Shown here one piece after another: positions 12,965 through 26,670 of a DNA stretch of 64,000 bases; positions within the stretch are counted from its first letter, which is position 1, and every line of letters starts with the position of its first letter. A model generated the notes under the pieces. That model did no database searches, was not told the origin of the DNA, and saw only the letters and a list, made by a program, of their open reading frames with translations. The stretch spans positions 124,001-188,000 of the forward strand of contig WBMZ01003496.1 of the NCBI GenBank assembly GCA_013400975.1. The letters run 5' to 3'. This DNA comes from Atrichornis clamosus. Taxonomy: Eukaryota > Chordata > Aves > Passeriformes > Menuridae. A program made the translations under genes and the position numbers.

Positions 12965-15900
12965 TCCCCTTGGGGTCTTGAGCTGTGTCTGAGCTGTGTC
13001 CTCACGTGCAGTGTCTTCAGTGCCTGTAGGATTTATGGGAATCTTGCTGGTGAAGCACAGTTGGAGAGGGAAAAAACTGCTGGACGTTTATGGAGTGTTT
13101 TAGGGGATGGCAGCGTGTGCTTGCTTAGGGGGTGCATTTACAGAGCATCAGCATTAAATAGTCAAGGAAAAAGAGGAGAGGGAGAAAGAAAGAGTTTGGC
13201 TCAATTTCTGGGAGTGTGTCTGAGGAGTGAGGAGATATAGCTAAAGGGGCAGAAGGTGAACCTGATTTCTTTCAGGTATTTTCTCTTCTGTTTGTCTGTG
13301 TGGACCAGAATGGTGCCTGAAAACAGTATTAATTACTCTTTTTATTACTTGTTTATGTGAGGAAAGATCCCACCTTCAGAAATTTTTGAAGCTGTGCAAA
13401 AAATATCCTTCTAGATCCTTTCTTAGTTGGAAGAAAAAAGAAAATGAACGTGTTATTTGAATGGAGAGTTTTCTTCACAATTTGCCAATTTAAATAAATG
13501 TTTTGCAGCAACATCTGGTTCCTGGCTCTAGCCAGGAGAGCAAAAATCTGAGAACACTCTACTTGATTCTCCAGCAGCATATCCTTCCTGGTAGCTGATT
13601 TCATAGGTGTTCTCTGACTGGAGACTGTTTAAGCCTAGGCTTAAAAAAGCTTCAAGCAATAAGATCTTTTAGTTCCAACAATAATGAAAATATAACAGTT
13701 ATCTTTCAAGAGACAGCTGTAACCTCCCATAATCCATGAACAGGAGAATTAGATTGAGGAAGCCAATATATAGTAGAAAATAAAGTGTCTGAATTTATCA
13801 TTGTGGCCTTGAAAGCTAACAGAGAAATTTGTTACAAATAATTAATTTTATAATTTTCTTCTGTCTTGGCAACTTGACTGTGAATGGATTGCAGTTTTCT
13901 TGAAGGTACTTGTTAGCTGAATTTATTTGTTGAATAATTGATGTAAATATCTCAGTGAATAGCAAGTAATTATTCTTGGCCTCTGCTTAATTTGGAGGCA
14001 AGTGGTTGGCTACAAGTAGATGATATTAGAAATTTGAGCTGCTGTGATTTGATGGGTGGGTCACCTTCTTTCCCTGGCTAGCTGAATTTTGAGTAATTTT
14101 TATGTAGACTGCACCGGGGCTGTAAACACTCTAGAGGGGAGCACCAGCTCCAACACTCCTGCTTTACAAGGTCTGCGTGGTAACCCTGAGGCTGGTCCTG
14201 AGGATATAACTGTGAATTCCCAGGAGCAAAGAGGGGCTGTCCTGGTGAGGCCACCTGGGCATGGCTGTGCCCCATAACAGCTGGCACAGATGGGCTCCCA
14301 TCATCTGTCCTGGTTAATGGCATGGGTTTTCTCCAGGTGAGGAAGACCCCAAGAGAGCAGGCTGCTGGGTCAAGCCCTGTGTTTATTAACAGAGATGGGG
14401 TACCCCATGCTTGGTCACTGTTTACCCAATGCCAAAAATGTCTTGCATCATAAAATTAATCCAAACTTGAGATAATGCTAAGCTAAAAGAAAAAACAGTT
14501 CAAAACAAGTGCGTATCCCTGATGAGTTCAGCTCCCTGCTTCCTCCTGAAGTTTTCTTTTTCTCATGCTGTTCTAAACCTTAACTTTTTTTTAATTTTCT
14601 TTGTTTCCCCCCCTCCTCATTCCCTGCTGACCTCATGAGGATTCAGCCCCCTTCAGGCTTAGGAAATGTTCACTTTTCTACAGCTGTCGACTCAGCAGTG
14701 CCCACGTGGCGACTGGAAAGCTGAGACAGTTGTTGCCCCAAAGTGTTTGTCCTTGGCCAGAGGTTGCAGCTCCATCTGGCTCCCTGGAAAGTGCTCCCCT
14801 TCCCCACGGGCTGTGATTTACGCCCCAGCTGACGCATATTGAAACTGGCACCTGCTTGTGCTGATGCCCCGGGCTGGGAGTGGGAAATGCAGGATGTAAA
14901 GATCTGTGTCCCCTCCAGCCGTTCTTGCTGCAGGAGCAGCAGCCTGGAAAGGGGCCGTGCTGGCATCACGAGGTGTTAAGCTGGGATGGCTGAAGGAGTT
15001 AATCTGCTGCCTCACTGTAATATAATAGAAAGAAAAACATGCCTGTGGGGCTAGTCCGTTTTACTGTGTAGCTTCAGCTGGTAATTAAAAAGCAACAGTT
15101 CAAAATTAAGCAGTAATATGAACAAACTCCAAATTAAATATACCCAGGACAGGTTGCATTTTTCAATGGGTGGATGCTTAGCATATCATGAAACTAGACT
15201 TTAAAAAAAAAAAGATGTGTCAGGCTAGGTACCCAAAGCTGGGAGTTCCCCAAACCGCCCCAGAGCTTTGCTGTTTTCCATGAGGGTGCCCCTTCTTTCA
15301 TTGCAGCTCACTCGTCACCAGGGCCAACTGCTCTGCTCCACTCAGGGCATGTTCCCACATTCCTACTGTTACAGTGGAGACAAAAAAAGAAAAATCGAAA
15401 CCCCAGAAGGGCCCGGTAACAATTTTACTCGTGAGTCGAGCGCAAACGTGGTTTCAGGTTCTTGGGAAGGATTTCATGTGCCCCCTCTGAAGGTGAAGGG
15501 ACAATATGCCCATTTAAGGTGGAGAAAAGTGATCCTGGGCGCTGCCCTTCGGGCATCCTGCCAGGCTTCCATTTGGGGAATGAAATTGCTGAGCAGAGCA
15601 GCAGGCCGAGAGCTCCTCTCTGTGCACATCAGGCAGGTGCTGCTCTTCAGTAGAGTGGTGCAGCCAAGCACGGGGATAATTTTGAGGTGAAGGCATGGGG
15701 AGCAGGGAGGTGGGTGGGAAGGAGTGATGGGAAAAGAGGTATTTTCATTCGCAATCTCCCCAACTGGCAGATTTCCAGAAGATGGGAAGTGTTGTCTGAG
15801 AAAAGTTCACCCTCTGCTCACCTCATTTCTTACATGCTTTCCCAAAGTATCTGCTGCCAGACACTTTTGGGGGTGTTGGACTTATCTGGGATGACTGTTC

Positions 15901-18900
15901 TTGTTTCAGTGACACCTTTGAGCAGAGTGCTGCAGCCCCCGTGGCCCCTCTCCTGGAACACTGCTCTTCTCCAGAAACCTCCTCACAAACTTCAGTCCCC
16001 ACAGAGCTCTTGTGTTACATGGGGAAGGGGGGGTTTCCCTGACACCGAGTCAGCATTTGGGGTTGCTGCATACAGGGGTTTGCTCTTGACTAGTAAGTGG
16101 GGAGATACCCCCAGGATAGGAAGGACTCCGTGGACCTGGAGGCCAAGCAAGGCTTGTTGGGGCGGTGGCACAGGAGGAAGCAGTGGGGACCCAGAGGTGT
16201 GCAGGAGCCAGACTGGCAGCCAGCCCAGGGCATCACCAGTAGGCAGCAGGGCCGTGTCCAGTTTGTCCCACTGGACCACTGCCTGCGCTGTCTGGGTGAG
16301 AAGTGTCTCTGCCTGCCTCTGTGCCTGTGGGTTTCACAAGGTCCAGAGGTGCTGCTTTAGACAGCCACCATCGGGTGTCACACAGTCCATCTCCTTTCCC
16401 TTTGTGGAGTTGGGTCCATCACACCAGTTGAGCACTCCAGCCTTTGGTCCTCATAATGGTCTTTCTGATAACTTTTATGCATTGTTTAAAATCAAACCCA
16501 CTTGTCAGCTACTCAGGCCTGGAAGACCTGTTACTCCTTTGCCACACATTGACATGAAGGGTGTAAAGAAAGAAGCTGAAATAAACATTTTGCACCATCA
16601 TGTCTGACTTCATTAAAAACCAGTGTGGGACTTTTAGGTTACTGGTAAGCATTTCATACACAGTGTTTTGTTGTCTAGCATGTCCTTCCTTCCTCTGAGT
16701 CACATAACTGAATAGCTGAGGTGGGTTCCAGGGAGAAGGAATTTTCTTTTGAACCACTCTCAGTTCAGCCTCCCTTCAAGAGTGCTGTCTCATGCCAGAA
16801 GTATGAACTGCTTTTACTGAGTGTCTAGCTTTTTGCTGCAATCCAGAAGTCTAACCAGGTACACTGGGACCTGCAAGCTATCACTGCTGGGCAAGGTGTT
16901 GGTTACTGGAACTGGTTGCATTTCATTGGAAAAACACTTGCAGAATTAAACTGCAAATTTAATAGTGGTAATTCTGTCCCTTCCAGTGTTTCGTTCTGAT
17001 TAAAATGCAAATCTGTCCTCCTGTTGTTTCTTAATATATTTCCCTAAGCTTGAATGTGGGCATTGGCCAAAGCAGAGAGTTATCCTGCAGAGTCACTGCT
17101 CACTCACACCACGACTGGTTGGACATCAAGCTGAGTTACCGACAAAAGAGACCCTGCTGATGGAGTGGTGAGGGCATTGGAAGTGAAACATCCTTCCACA
17201 ACAGGGCAGTGGTTCACAAAAGCGGAAGGGGTGGAAATTCCATATCAAAGCTATTTTCCCCCCTCCCTTTCTTCTATGCTGATCTGGACTCTTAAGTGCC
17301 TTTGGAAAGTAACAGGTCACCACCGTCAGAAGAAAAGTTCTAAGATCTTATCCTCCTTCCAATAGTGCTTTTGCTAACAGCTGCTGCTGGCTTCAGTTTA
17401 CATATTTAAGACCTTTTTTGAGGTTTTTCTGGCCTATTTAGTGTGGGTGTGGTATTTATAGAAAGTATATAGTATATGTTTTTAAAGTGCTTTCAGGACA
17501 GAAATTAATTCCGTGGTCTTTGTTGTCTTAATGACCTTGTGCAAGAGAAGAGTTGAATCTAAGAGCACAAACTATATCTGTCTTGCCTGTTCTACCAAGT
17601 AACCCACCAAACCCCCAAAGAGCTGCTCTCCAGGCTCTGACTGAACCCTGTGCCTTCCCCAGCCCTGCTGAAGCCAGGAACTTGGAGCAGAAGCAATCGT
17701 GTAGGGTCGGCCCAGGGAATGTGTGAGCTGTCATCTACCAGGAGAGTCCTTCTCTGGCTTGGGGAACTTAGGGTTGAGAGAACAGGGCTCTCATGCACTC
17801 TGCAGTGTTTGCTGTCTAGAAATTTTCTGTTGGTTTTTGATTCAATCAAAACACAGTGAAAATAAAATTTTAAAAAAAATTACTTCTGCATGTGCGAGTC
17901 CAACATGGGATCTCTGTATAAGGAGAGGAGTCAGGGGGCTGAAGTCAGGCTGTTGAACTCAACTTCAGCCAGAGCTTTGGGCATGTAGGGCTGAAGGCTG
18001 GAGCCCCAATGTCCCTGCAGCTTTCCCAGCATCAAGAAGACCAGTCTCAGTCCCGTGGCTGCACATCAGTAGCGTGACTGCACTGCCCTGGGCCCTGCCC
18101 CTGTGTCACTGTCACGGCTCAGCCGTAGGATGGGCGGTGGTTCGGGGTTTCTCCAAGCGCCTCAGTCAGATTCTGACTGGTTTGTTAAACTGGTTAATTG
18201 GCAGTGTGAGAGGGAGGGGGAAAAGCGAGGTCCTTTGGTCTCCCTGGTCAGTGCCAAGCCACAGACTGTTAACTACTCCTGCCTTTCAGAAGCAATAACT
18301 GCGGGCTTGGGGAACATATGGAACTAACTAGCCGACAGGCTTTTATGAGCAGCTTTAACAGGGGGCACGGTTTGTGAGGAGAAATTCCAGTGGATGAGTT
18401 AATAGTTTCACTTTCCTTAGCTGTCCCTTTATAGGAAAAACAACAACAAAGCTGGGCACGTTCCTCCCACAGCCCCGGCTGTACAATGTGCCGATGCATC
18501 CAGGATTTCGTTTGGACACTGGGGGAGTCCTTTAGTAGGTCCCCCAGGACCTGTTTTTCCAGAGCTATTTCCTGATGCTGACCTCATTAGGTGAGTTTCA
18601 CAGCTCACTAATTCCTAGCAACAGCACAAGAGATTCAAGGAAAGGGGAAACCCGTCTTCTGGAAACCAATGGAACTGAACAGATTTAGGCAAGCACTTTT
18701 ATTGCTTTTCTTTAATCTGGAAAATCAGAGACTTGCATTTTTCTCTCTTCCATTTTTTTCCCCCCAAGTCACTATTTTGACCTAAAGTGTGTATTTGATT
18801 TTCTGTTTGATTACAGATTAGGATAACTACAAAAGGAGAACCCCTGCAGAACTGTATATCTCAATATTTATGTTGCTTTTTTTTTTTTCTAAACCAAGTA

Positions 18901-20942
18901 GGAGAGTGGGCATTTCTTTTCTGGAATTGCAATCTGGGCACTGACAGGATATAGTCACTCAAACGCTTCCAGTAATGCTTATTTAGTATTTGCATTATGA
19001 TGGCACATGTCCAAAAGAGAGAGCAAAGGAAAACAATAAGTTGCCTGCTCAAGAGTTGACATCATAGTGTGAAATTTAAGTACTTGTTTTTGTGGTATTG
19101 TTATTAATCATGGGTCTGTGCAGGGGTCATCCTGTAGTTCCAGCTACTGGAGTCCTGTGAATGCAGAGCTTGGCCTGAGAGTTTTCCTAGGCTTGCCTGT
19201 CATCCTCAAGTCTCTTGTATAGCAAGCACACCAGAAGAAGACAGGTCCAATTTGTCTTAAGCTTAACAAAAAATATGTTTCTTCTGTTCTAATTTCTGAA
19301 TTTGTTGTCTGTTTTATTAGGCATATATTTCACAGGAAGGCCTGGGACCACTCAAGCATTTTTTCTGCAGATAAGGTTTCTTTGTCTTACTTTGCAATTC
19401 CTTATTAGATGCTCCCACAAAGCTTTTTTTTTTTCCTTCGTGGCACTATATGTGAATGTTTGTGACAGTGTCTTGGAACAAATGGGATTTTCATGTAGTT
19501 TTACTCCCGAAACCAAGTTCAGTGAAGAACACTATTTCTGGTGGAAAGGCTGGAGTGTTCCTAAGCCCAGTACAGGTACTCATTTACTCACTTCCCCTCC
19601 CTCTTAAAAAAGCTGGCAATACTTCTCTAGATCTGCTTCTGTGGACTAGGTTTACTCCCCTAAACCCCAAATCTCATTAAGTTATCACATAAAATCAAAC
19701 CTTCAACCTCAGCAGTTGGTTTGCAAAACAAAATTCAAATTGTCCCAAGGCAACTTGGACAGCTGCTTATACCAACACTTTCGGCCAGTGCCAGCCTCGA
19801 GACCTTAAGACCCACTGCAGTTGTGTCTGGTTGCTTTATATGAGGGATTTGGAGATTTTTTAATGCTTTATCTTTCTGAAAGTTAAACATCTTAAACATT
19901 CAAGTTGATTTATATGAGAGTTAGACTTTTGTAACCCATGCCTCCTGTTCCTGTGTGACTCCTGGCTCTGTAATCCAGAGGTGTGGAGAGGGAGAAGACT
20001 GTTGGAGTGTCAAGCTGATCAGTAAAGCTGTTAGTGAAGGTCTTCACTGGTCCAGCCCCTTTTCCTTGAGGTGTCCACAGGCAGTGCAAAACAACTCCTA
20101 AAACGTCTGGACCTGTGGTCCCTGGCACTGTGTAGGACTGGTGAGACTGACATTCCCTGGCAGTAAAACAGGACCCATGGATCTGTCCTCAGGGCTGAGC
20201 TGGTGTCTCCAAACACCCAAATAAAATCTCTGTGTTGGGAGAATGACACTGCTCAGATAAAAAGGTCAATCACTCACAAATGGTAGGGGCCAGAGACAGA
20301 CATGCAAAAATGTCTTCAAAGCACACCAGGGTGAGGACCATAAATTGTGTGAATAAAAATGCACTTTCTGAGAGCCAAAGTCATAACTTCCCATTGCTTC
20401 CCAGAACAAATCCTGTCTGCTCTGTTTATTAGGTGGGACTGTGTATAGGCAGTCGCTCTAAGTGTGTTTATTTTGAAGTCATCAGTTGTTCAGTAATCTC
20501 AGGCACCTCTGGGAGATTTAACTCAGATAGAAGATTAGGCTGGAGGTTGTGGGGTCACTGATATTAAGATAGAGAGAAGGAAAGGAAACAGCGTTGTTTT
20601 TGTGGCATTATCTGAACAGTAAGGAAAAATAAATTTTGGGTTTAAGATGGCTTTAACCTGACTCTGAAGGAAATGGTGTACAAATCCAGCAGGCGACTGT
20701 GACGAGACCCCACTCCTCTTTAAATTTGTTTTGAGCCACCCAACCAAAACCCATGGTGGTTATGGCTTGATTAAGCAAGACTTCTCTAGAAATCTGTTAA
20801 TTACAGTTTTCCTTTAGCATATTCAAGTGTTTGAGTTTCTGATTTTAGCTTTCCTCCTAAAACAAAATCAGCAGCAGTTTGAAGCCATTGCTGAGCTCCC
20901 TGCAGTGACAGCAGTGTCCCTGGATGGGTTCAGCTGGTGTCC

Positions 20943-20984
20943 AGCATCACCTCCAGGTCCCAAAGCATCACCTCCATGTCCCAA
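20943..20984 (+). repeat. Tandem duplication, 2 x 21 bp
   Basis: Two adjacent copies, 20943-20963 and 20964-20984, share AGCATCACCTCCA and GTCCCAA and differ at one position (G versus T). The unit length is a multiple of three, so the overlapping open frames read as a repeated peptide, but I see no coding support. It is most likely a small minisatellite seed. Confidence 0.9.
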
Positions 20985-21390
20985 AGCTGCCCCGGGGCAG
21001 AGAGCAGGGACATGAAATCATGGGGGTCCATCTGCCAAAAACTCCAAATAACTCATTCTCTCTCATGTGTAATCTTTGGTGTGTTACGAGTGAACTCGCA
21101 CTGTGGGCCTTTCTGCACTGATCTTTAAGCAAGAAGTAGATAATTTTCTTTAAAACCCTCTGGAAATGTGACTGAAATCATCTAATAAGTTCCAAATTTA
21201 TTCAGAGGAGACAGACAGACCCAGAGCATTAATGCACAGAACTGGTTTCCCCAGGAAGCCAGAATAACAAAAAGAAGTTAAAAAGGGGAAAAAAAGGCAT
21301 TGGGAGTAAAGTAAGTAAGGATTTGTTTATTGCCTTCTTAATATTTTATCATAAAACACACTGTCTTACCCTCAGGGCTTGTTGGTGGTT

Positions 21391-21434
21391 TGTATATGTG
21401 TGTGTGCCTGTGTGTATACATATTTCTGTATATA
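21391..21434 (+). repeat. Imperfect TG/TA-rich simple repeat
   Basis: A run of alternating purine and pyrimidine dinucleotides (TATATGTGTGTGTG, TGTGTGTATACATA, TGTATATA) with a few interruptions. It is a degenerate microsatellite in presumed intron. Confidence 0.75.
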
Positions 21435-21994
21435 AAAATCCAGCAACATCCATTGTTTAAAAAATCAAAAATGAGAAGGATTTTGCTAAAAGCATTTTGG
21501 GAAAACCTCTGCTCTCATTTTTCCTGTCAGTGTTTGTCTAAGCTTTTATTTTTATTAGTCAAAATGTTTAGAATCCCCAGGAAATCCTGGGATGAACCAC
21601 TTCCTCTTCGAGCTGTAGCCCTTAGGGGAAAAAGAAAAAGCTCAGATCCTTTCAAACGTTAGAAATTTTTCAAACTGTATTTTTTGCATATTTTTTAAAT
21701 TAGAGAAAAACTAAGTTAGGAAGACGCTTAACTTCAGGCTGTGATCCTGGGAAAGATTGGTCTCTTTGTAGAAAAGCCTGAAGAGACCCTTAGATCTGGG
21801 CAAGGAAATCTTTTAGGCTTCGATGTTAATGGGGAACTGATTGCTGAATTGAGGTATAACAGGTTCAGTTGAAAGACCATCTTTTTTTTTTTAAGTAAAT
21901 TAAAAAATAACATTTGCTTTTCCTCAACCAATTTGTTTAGGTTAGTTAGCATGTAGCAGCTTTGTACTGAGGCTGCTAGTGCCCTGAAGATCCT

Positions 21995-22083
21995 TTATTA
22001 TTAATAATATTATTAATGTTATTAATATTATTGGCATTATCAATGTTATTAATAATAGTTATTGATAGTGTTATTAATAAAAT
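21995..22083 (+). repeat. ATT/AAT-rich microsatellite
   Basis: About 90 bp of interrupted TTA, ATT and AAT trinucleotides, including many short palindromes such as TTAATAATATTATTAA. Occasional G and C interruptions indicate an old, decayed array. Being partly self-complementary, it could fold into a weak AT hairpin. Confidence 0.9.
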
Positions 22084-23520
22084 ATCCAATCCTATTTATT
22101 ACATACATTAGATTTTGCAGGAGTGAGTCCAACTGCCTTTTTCCTTTCTTCTACCTTCAGATAAACTTCAATGGGAATCATAATTTTAAACTAATAGGAA
22201 CTTCCATCCTGCAAATAGAGATGCACATTGTTAATTTTAAACTGCTCTGGGGTTCAACCCTTGAAGTGGGTTCAGCTGCTAAAATTTTAAAAAGTAAGAA
22301 TACATATCCCAGACTGCAGCCTGGCTGGGATAGCTGAAGCTCAGCAGGGATTGCTGAACCCAGATTATGGGATGATGGTTATTCTTTGGGAAGGCTGGGG
22401 TACTGCTGTTATAAATGGGAAAAGCTCAGAAAGTGGTGAAATGTGAGTCTGAGGGATGCAGGAGTCTTTTCATGGAAAATGGCACATCAATATAATTTTT
22501 CAGAACTCTGAATTCACAGACACCACACACAACTTTATTTTAGGAAAAGTGTGTTTTTTTGTTTATATAGTTCATGACAAAAGTCTTAACTGCTGTTCTT
22601 CTGATTTTTTCCTCTATTTTTTATCGAGTTTCTTCAGAAGGTTCTTGTAAAGCTGAACATGAAAAGCCCAGACTTAGTGGTTCAGTAACTGGTATAAATT
22701 ATTCCCACAGTCTGTCACAAATCTAAAAAAGATTTGTGGTAATTTGTGTGAAATTTAGTGGTCGTGGGTTTTTTTGGTAATGGAAGGACAAAAAAAATCT
22801 AATCTTTAAGGATGTTTTATTTTTTTGGTTACCCAAAATTACACAGTAAATAGTGCTTCTGCTTTTTTGTTTTTTTCAGGTTTGGGATGGGGACACTGGA
22901 CTAGCCTGCTGGGACAGTGTTACAAATCTGAATCTCTGTTTTCACTTTGCAAAGGGGTGGGTGAAGGAGGAAAGACTAAAGGAGGGAGATTAATAATGAA
23001 TTTCCTAAAGTTTCTGTAACTACAGGCATGCACAGAGTCCAAATGCAACACCTGTGACTTCAGAAGTTCAGAAGATTTTGATATTTTATCAAAAACCTTT
23101 GAACTGATTTTGGGCTTTGGGTTTAAGCTGGGGGGCAGGAAACAGAGGCAGTAGAAGTTCCTTCATTTGGGGGCTTTTTCATTCCAGTGTGTGCCATGTA
23201 GCAAATTAAGCAGCACCGAGAGCCCAAGAGTTCTCAGACTGTGACCTCTGATCAATATATATCTCTTGTGAAGTTATACTCTATGCAGAATATCAGGGAT
23301 TTTATAACAATGGTCTTTTGCTAGCAGGGGGCCTTGCATCTGGATGCTTTTCCATTTGGAAATGCCTGAAGACCATCCCTTGTTACTGCAGGCCAGAGTG
23401 GTTCAGGTGAATAGACTCCAGGTGCAGGAGAGTTTCTCAAAGTTTCGTCCTTTAGACTTTGGTGTTTTGATTCCTGCTATCTTTAACTTTTTCTCCCTTT
23501 TTCTGCCTGTGTTTCTGCAG

Positions 23521-23667
23521 GTGCTGTTTGCTCTCAACCAAACTCTGCTCCAACACGAAAGCCTCCGAGCAGGGAGTTTGCAGGCCCCTTACACCACTGA
23601 GGATCTCATCAAACACTACAACTGTGGAGACCTGAATGCTGTGATATTCAACCATGACACTTCTCAG
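23521..23667 (+). CDS. TRABD2B: TIKI-family Wnt protease, internal coding exon (49 codons)
   Basis: The exon reads [10 protein letters not shown] through FNHDTSQ without a stop. I recognise this as the middle of the extracellular TraB-like domain of TIKI proteins, membrane-anchored metalloproteases that trim the N-terminus of Wnt proteins and so inactivate them. The acceptor is a pyrimidine-rich tract ending TTTCTGCAG, with a branch-like TTAAC whose A lies at 23486, 34 bases before the exon. The donor is CAG followed by GTGAGC. At 147 bases the exon is phase 0 at both ends. It contains an NQT glycosylation sequon at residues 6-8 and two residues likely to matter for folding (YNCGD). Its last residue joins in frame to the exon at 38757. 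TRABD2A (TIKI1) is the paralogue alternative; my recall of the vertebrate proteins favours TRABD2B. Family assignment is firm, paralogue less so. Confidence 0.9.
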
Positions 23668-23860
23668 GTGAGCACAGTGGTTCCAGACAGGCCGGATAAT
23701 TGAGAACTAATCAGCTGCTTTAACAGCAGTATCCCAGTCATCACTTTACACTCCGACTCCTCTTCCCCTCTTCCTTCTGACGCCCTGTGTTTTCTTTCCA
23801 CATGTGCCTCATTTGCCTGGTGAGAGAGTGGAATTTGCTTGGTTTTACTTGGGCTCTTGG

Positions 23861-24136
23861 GAATCATAGAATGGTTTAGGTTCAAAAAGACCTCCAAGAT
23901 CATCGAGTTAACTGCTAACCCAGCACTGCCAAGGCCACAGCTAAACCGTGTGCCCAAGCACCACGTCCACATGTCTTTTAAATACCTCCAGGGATGGTGA
24001 CTCCAACACCTCCCTGAGCAGCCTGTTCAGTGCTTGACAGCCCTTTTGGTGAATAAATTTTTCCTAATATCCAATCCAAACCGCCCCTAGCACAACTTGG
24101 GGCGGTTTCCTCTTGTCCTGTTGCTTCTTACTTGGA
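23861..24136 (-). mobile_element. CR1 LINE 3'-end fragment (5'-truncated)
   Basis: On the + strand it begins with AATCATAGAATGGTTTAGGTT and runs through the AAGATCATCGAGTT, GGGATGGTGACTCCAACACC and CCTCTTGTCCTG blocks. These are typical of the reverse complement of avian CR1 3' ends. The element is therefore antisense to the TIKI gene. About 276 bp remain, which is the usual heavily 5'-truncated form with no reverse transcriptase. It starts 193 bp after the splice donor of the exon at 23521-23667. Substitutions and small indels suggest an old insertion. Its exact 5' boundary is approximate. Confidence 0.9.
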
Positions 24137-26670
24137 ACAAGGAATGGTCTGGTTGGAAAACTTTCCTGGGGATATTCTTGGAAAAACGTTAATTATGGGT
24201 GTTTGGGGGCTGTTGAATGTAGTCCCCTCATTAAGAGGGGTGGGGGAAATCCTTGTAATATTTGAGCTTATATCTAAAGAGGAAGTGAACCTTATGTAAA
24301 CACTGTATAAAGTAAATAACTTCTCAAACATGTCATAATTCAATAATTTTGTATGTGTCTCAGGCAGCCCTTCAGTCTCTGTTTATCTTAGTTATCCAAA
24401 GCTATTAAAAACTCTCAAGGGAGTAGAAATCTGCTTTCCAGACCAGTTTGATACTTTATGGCAAATGGAGCTTCTCATTGAATACATAGGTTCCTCTTTC
24501 CCATTAATTCTACGAAAACTTGTTCTTTGGATGTCATCTCCTACATCTTTTCTTGATTAATACTCCCAGGTTCCTGTCTCAGGTGCAGTGACTTACTTGT
24601 GGTGAACCTGTACAAGGTTTGGCAGCCACAGTATTATATCTGTTTTGCCAGTGAAAGTCTAATAAATCCTGATAGCAGTTTACCATAAGCAAATGCAAAT
24701 CGAGGAGAAGTGTGTGACTTCAAGAGGGAACTGAGACGGGGTAAGCCCAGTCTGTTGGTTGGGGCAGAGGTCTCTGAGACATCTCACCATCGCTGTCTTG
24801 GGTTGCACAGGGCTCTGTGGGTCACTTGTTTCTCAGAGGAACAGCTGGACAAGCGAGTGGGGCCCCAACGTGGCTGTACAGGAACAAAGTCTTCCTGCCA
24901 CACTCCATGACACTGGTGTTTTCCCAGGGCTCTGGGATGCCCCTCTGAGAAGTCCCAGGTAGGAATGTAAATCTAAATCTCCAGCAGCAGTAGCTGAAGC
25001 ATGCCAGCTATCACAGAACTAGTCTGGCCCTCTACAGGAGCAGAAAGAAATCATCTTGGTCAATCAGTGTTCCTTAAATTCTGAACAAAAGATCGTGTTT
25101 CCTCTTTGTCCCTATCTGGTTTTCATTTTCAAACAGTAGAAGGAGAGGTTGATGGTAATGAATGGGATAAAATCCCTTTGCTGTCCCACTTAACACAGTC
25201 CTGGGAAATGAAGCATCGTTTCAGCGTGACTGAGCAAGACATACCAAGATAGGAAATGTGGCAGCACTGAAGTAAGGGAAAAAGCAACTCAGGTAGGAAT
25301 ACATCTCTGGAGATGCAGAATGTGAGTTGCAAAAGGTAGCGAGCTCATGACTTTAGAGGATCCTGGAGAAGTCAGTGGTTGTAACTGTTCCAATGTTGGG
25401 GCACAGCACACAATGATAAACTCAGAATAAACAAGCCAGATGTAGTGGAATATTTGCCATGGATGCCATGAAGGGTCTACCAGCAGGAAAACCCATGAAG
25501 ACAGGCCTGGTGTCTGAATGCCCTGTGTCATCTTTTAATCCCTACCAGTGTAATTTCTCCAGTGATAAGTAAAGCCTTTGTGCCTGAGATGAGTTGTGAT
25601 CATTCATACCAGTTGCATGGACTCCCCTGTGATTTACTGACACATTGTCCTGTAACAGACCTGTGGGTTAGACTTGAGAGGAACAGTTTGCTGTAAAAAC
25701 TGCTTTATCCCTGCAAATTATTGGATCAAGTGTGAGTTTCAAAACAGTGCTAAAGACAGAAGAAAGATGCCAACAACCAGTCAGAGCTCAAGCACTGGTG
25801 TTAGTCATGGTCCCAGAATGCACAGAGTTGATGGAGATTATAACACTTACAGGCCATGGAAAATTAAATTCCCTCTATGTATACTGGTCCCTGCAGAGCT
25901 CTAAATGTTGTGCAGTACTGTTGGGTAAAGAGTTTTTTTGTTTGGTAGTGTTTTCATAAACCAGCTTTATGCCACTTATTTTAACTGCCAGCAGAACAAA
26001 ATAGAAAATTAAAACGTAGAATAAGCTCCCTATTCAAGTCAGGTTTTGCCAGTTGGGGCAATTCCAAAGTTTGTTCTGTGTGGTTTTCTGCAGGGATGAA
26101 AGACTCTGTCTGTCATGGAGAGCTTTTGCCATTTGGTTACCAAATTAGGTTAGCCTGGCTCAGATAGTACACGTGAAACATCCCCCGTGGGGTCTCTCTC
26201 TGGAGACATTAAATGTAGGCAGAGGGATTTGTCACGTGCTGAGTCTGTTGCTGGTCTCATCAGGTGCCAACAAACAATTGGCCTAGAAATGCAGAGAAAC
26301 TACAAATATCCCAAATGAGATGCATCATCACTTGAAGTTCAGGGCAGGTACCCATGCCAGTCTTGGGAGACAAGAGTGCCACAGTGTTTTCAGAAGGTGT
26401 GTCCATTCTTCCATGATATCCAGCTGCTGGCCCACCTCTCCAGAGTGCAGCTCAGCCAGGGAGCCCAAAATGAAGGGGTGTGAGCAGGGCCCCATATCCC
26501 TGACTCTTTCATTTCCCAGAGCCATCAGCCCTGATGATAGTGGAGGACTAAAAAAATCCTTCTCAGTTTCAGTGGGTTTTAAAAATTTTATTTTAATTAA
26601 GAACAGTGAAAGAGGAAACACCTCTGCTTTCCTCTGGTTATATTACCTTCATATTCCTCTCCCTCTCTCC

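Larger units (their letters stand above)
1..23520 (+). other. TRABD2B: Upstream intronic sequence of the TIKI-family gene (inferred)
   Basis: This stretch precedes the first recognisable coding exon. I looked for the earlier TIKI exons, which would carry the signal peptide, the first GX2H motif and the segment just before the visible exon, and recognised none. It is therefore read as intron whose 5' end lies outside the window, although a short exon could have been missed. It holds ordinary AT-leaning non-coding sequence, a polypyrimidine tract near 5.1 kb, two 21-22 bp tandem duplications near 12.9 and 20.9 kb, and an ATT-rich microsatellite near 22.0 kb. Open frames here are short or, as at 15.7-16.6 kb, without any family resemblance. 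Confidence 0.6.

Noticed and set aside
15687..16607. Longest open frame in the window (306 codons, + strand)
   Set aside because: It opens at a GTG; the first ATG is at 15834, leaving about 257 codons. The translation has no recognisable domain, is rich in Ser, Pro, Trp and Gly as expected from GC-rich non-coding DNA, and has overlapping open frames on both strands.
22860..22882. T-rich tract ending in TTTTTTTCAG, resembling an acceptor
   Set aside because: No TIKI-like or other recognisable coding sequence follows it, so it is treated as a cryptic site.
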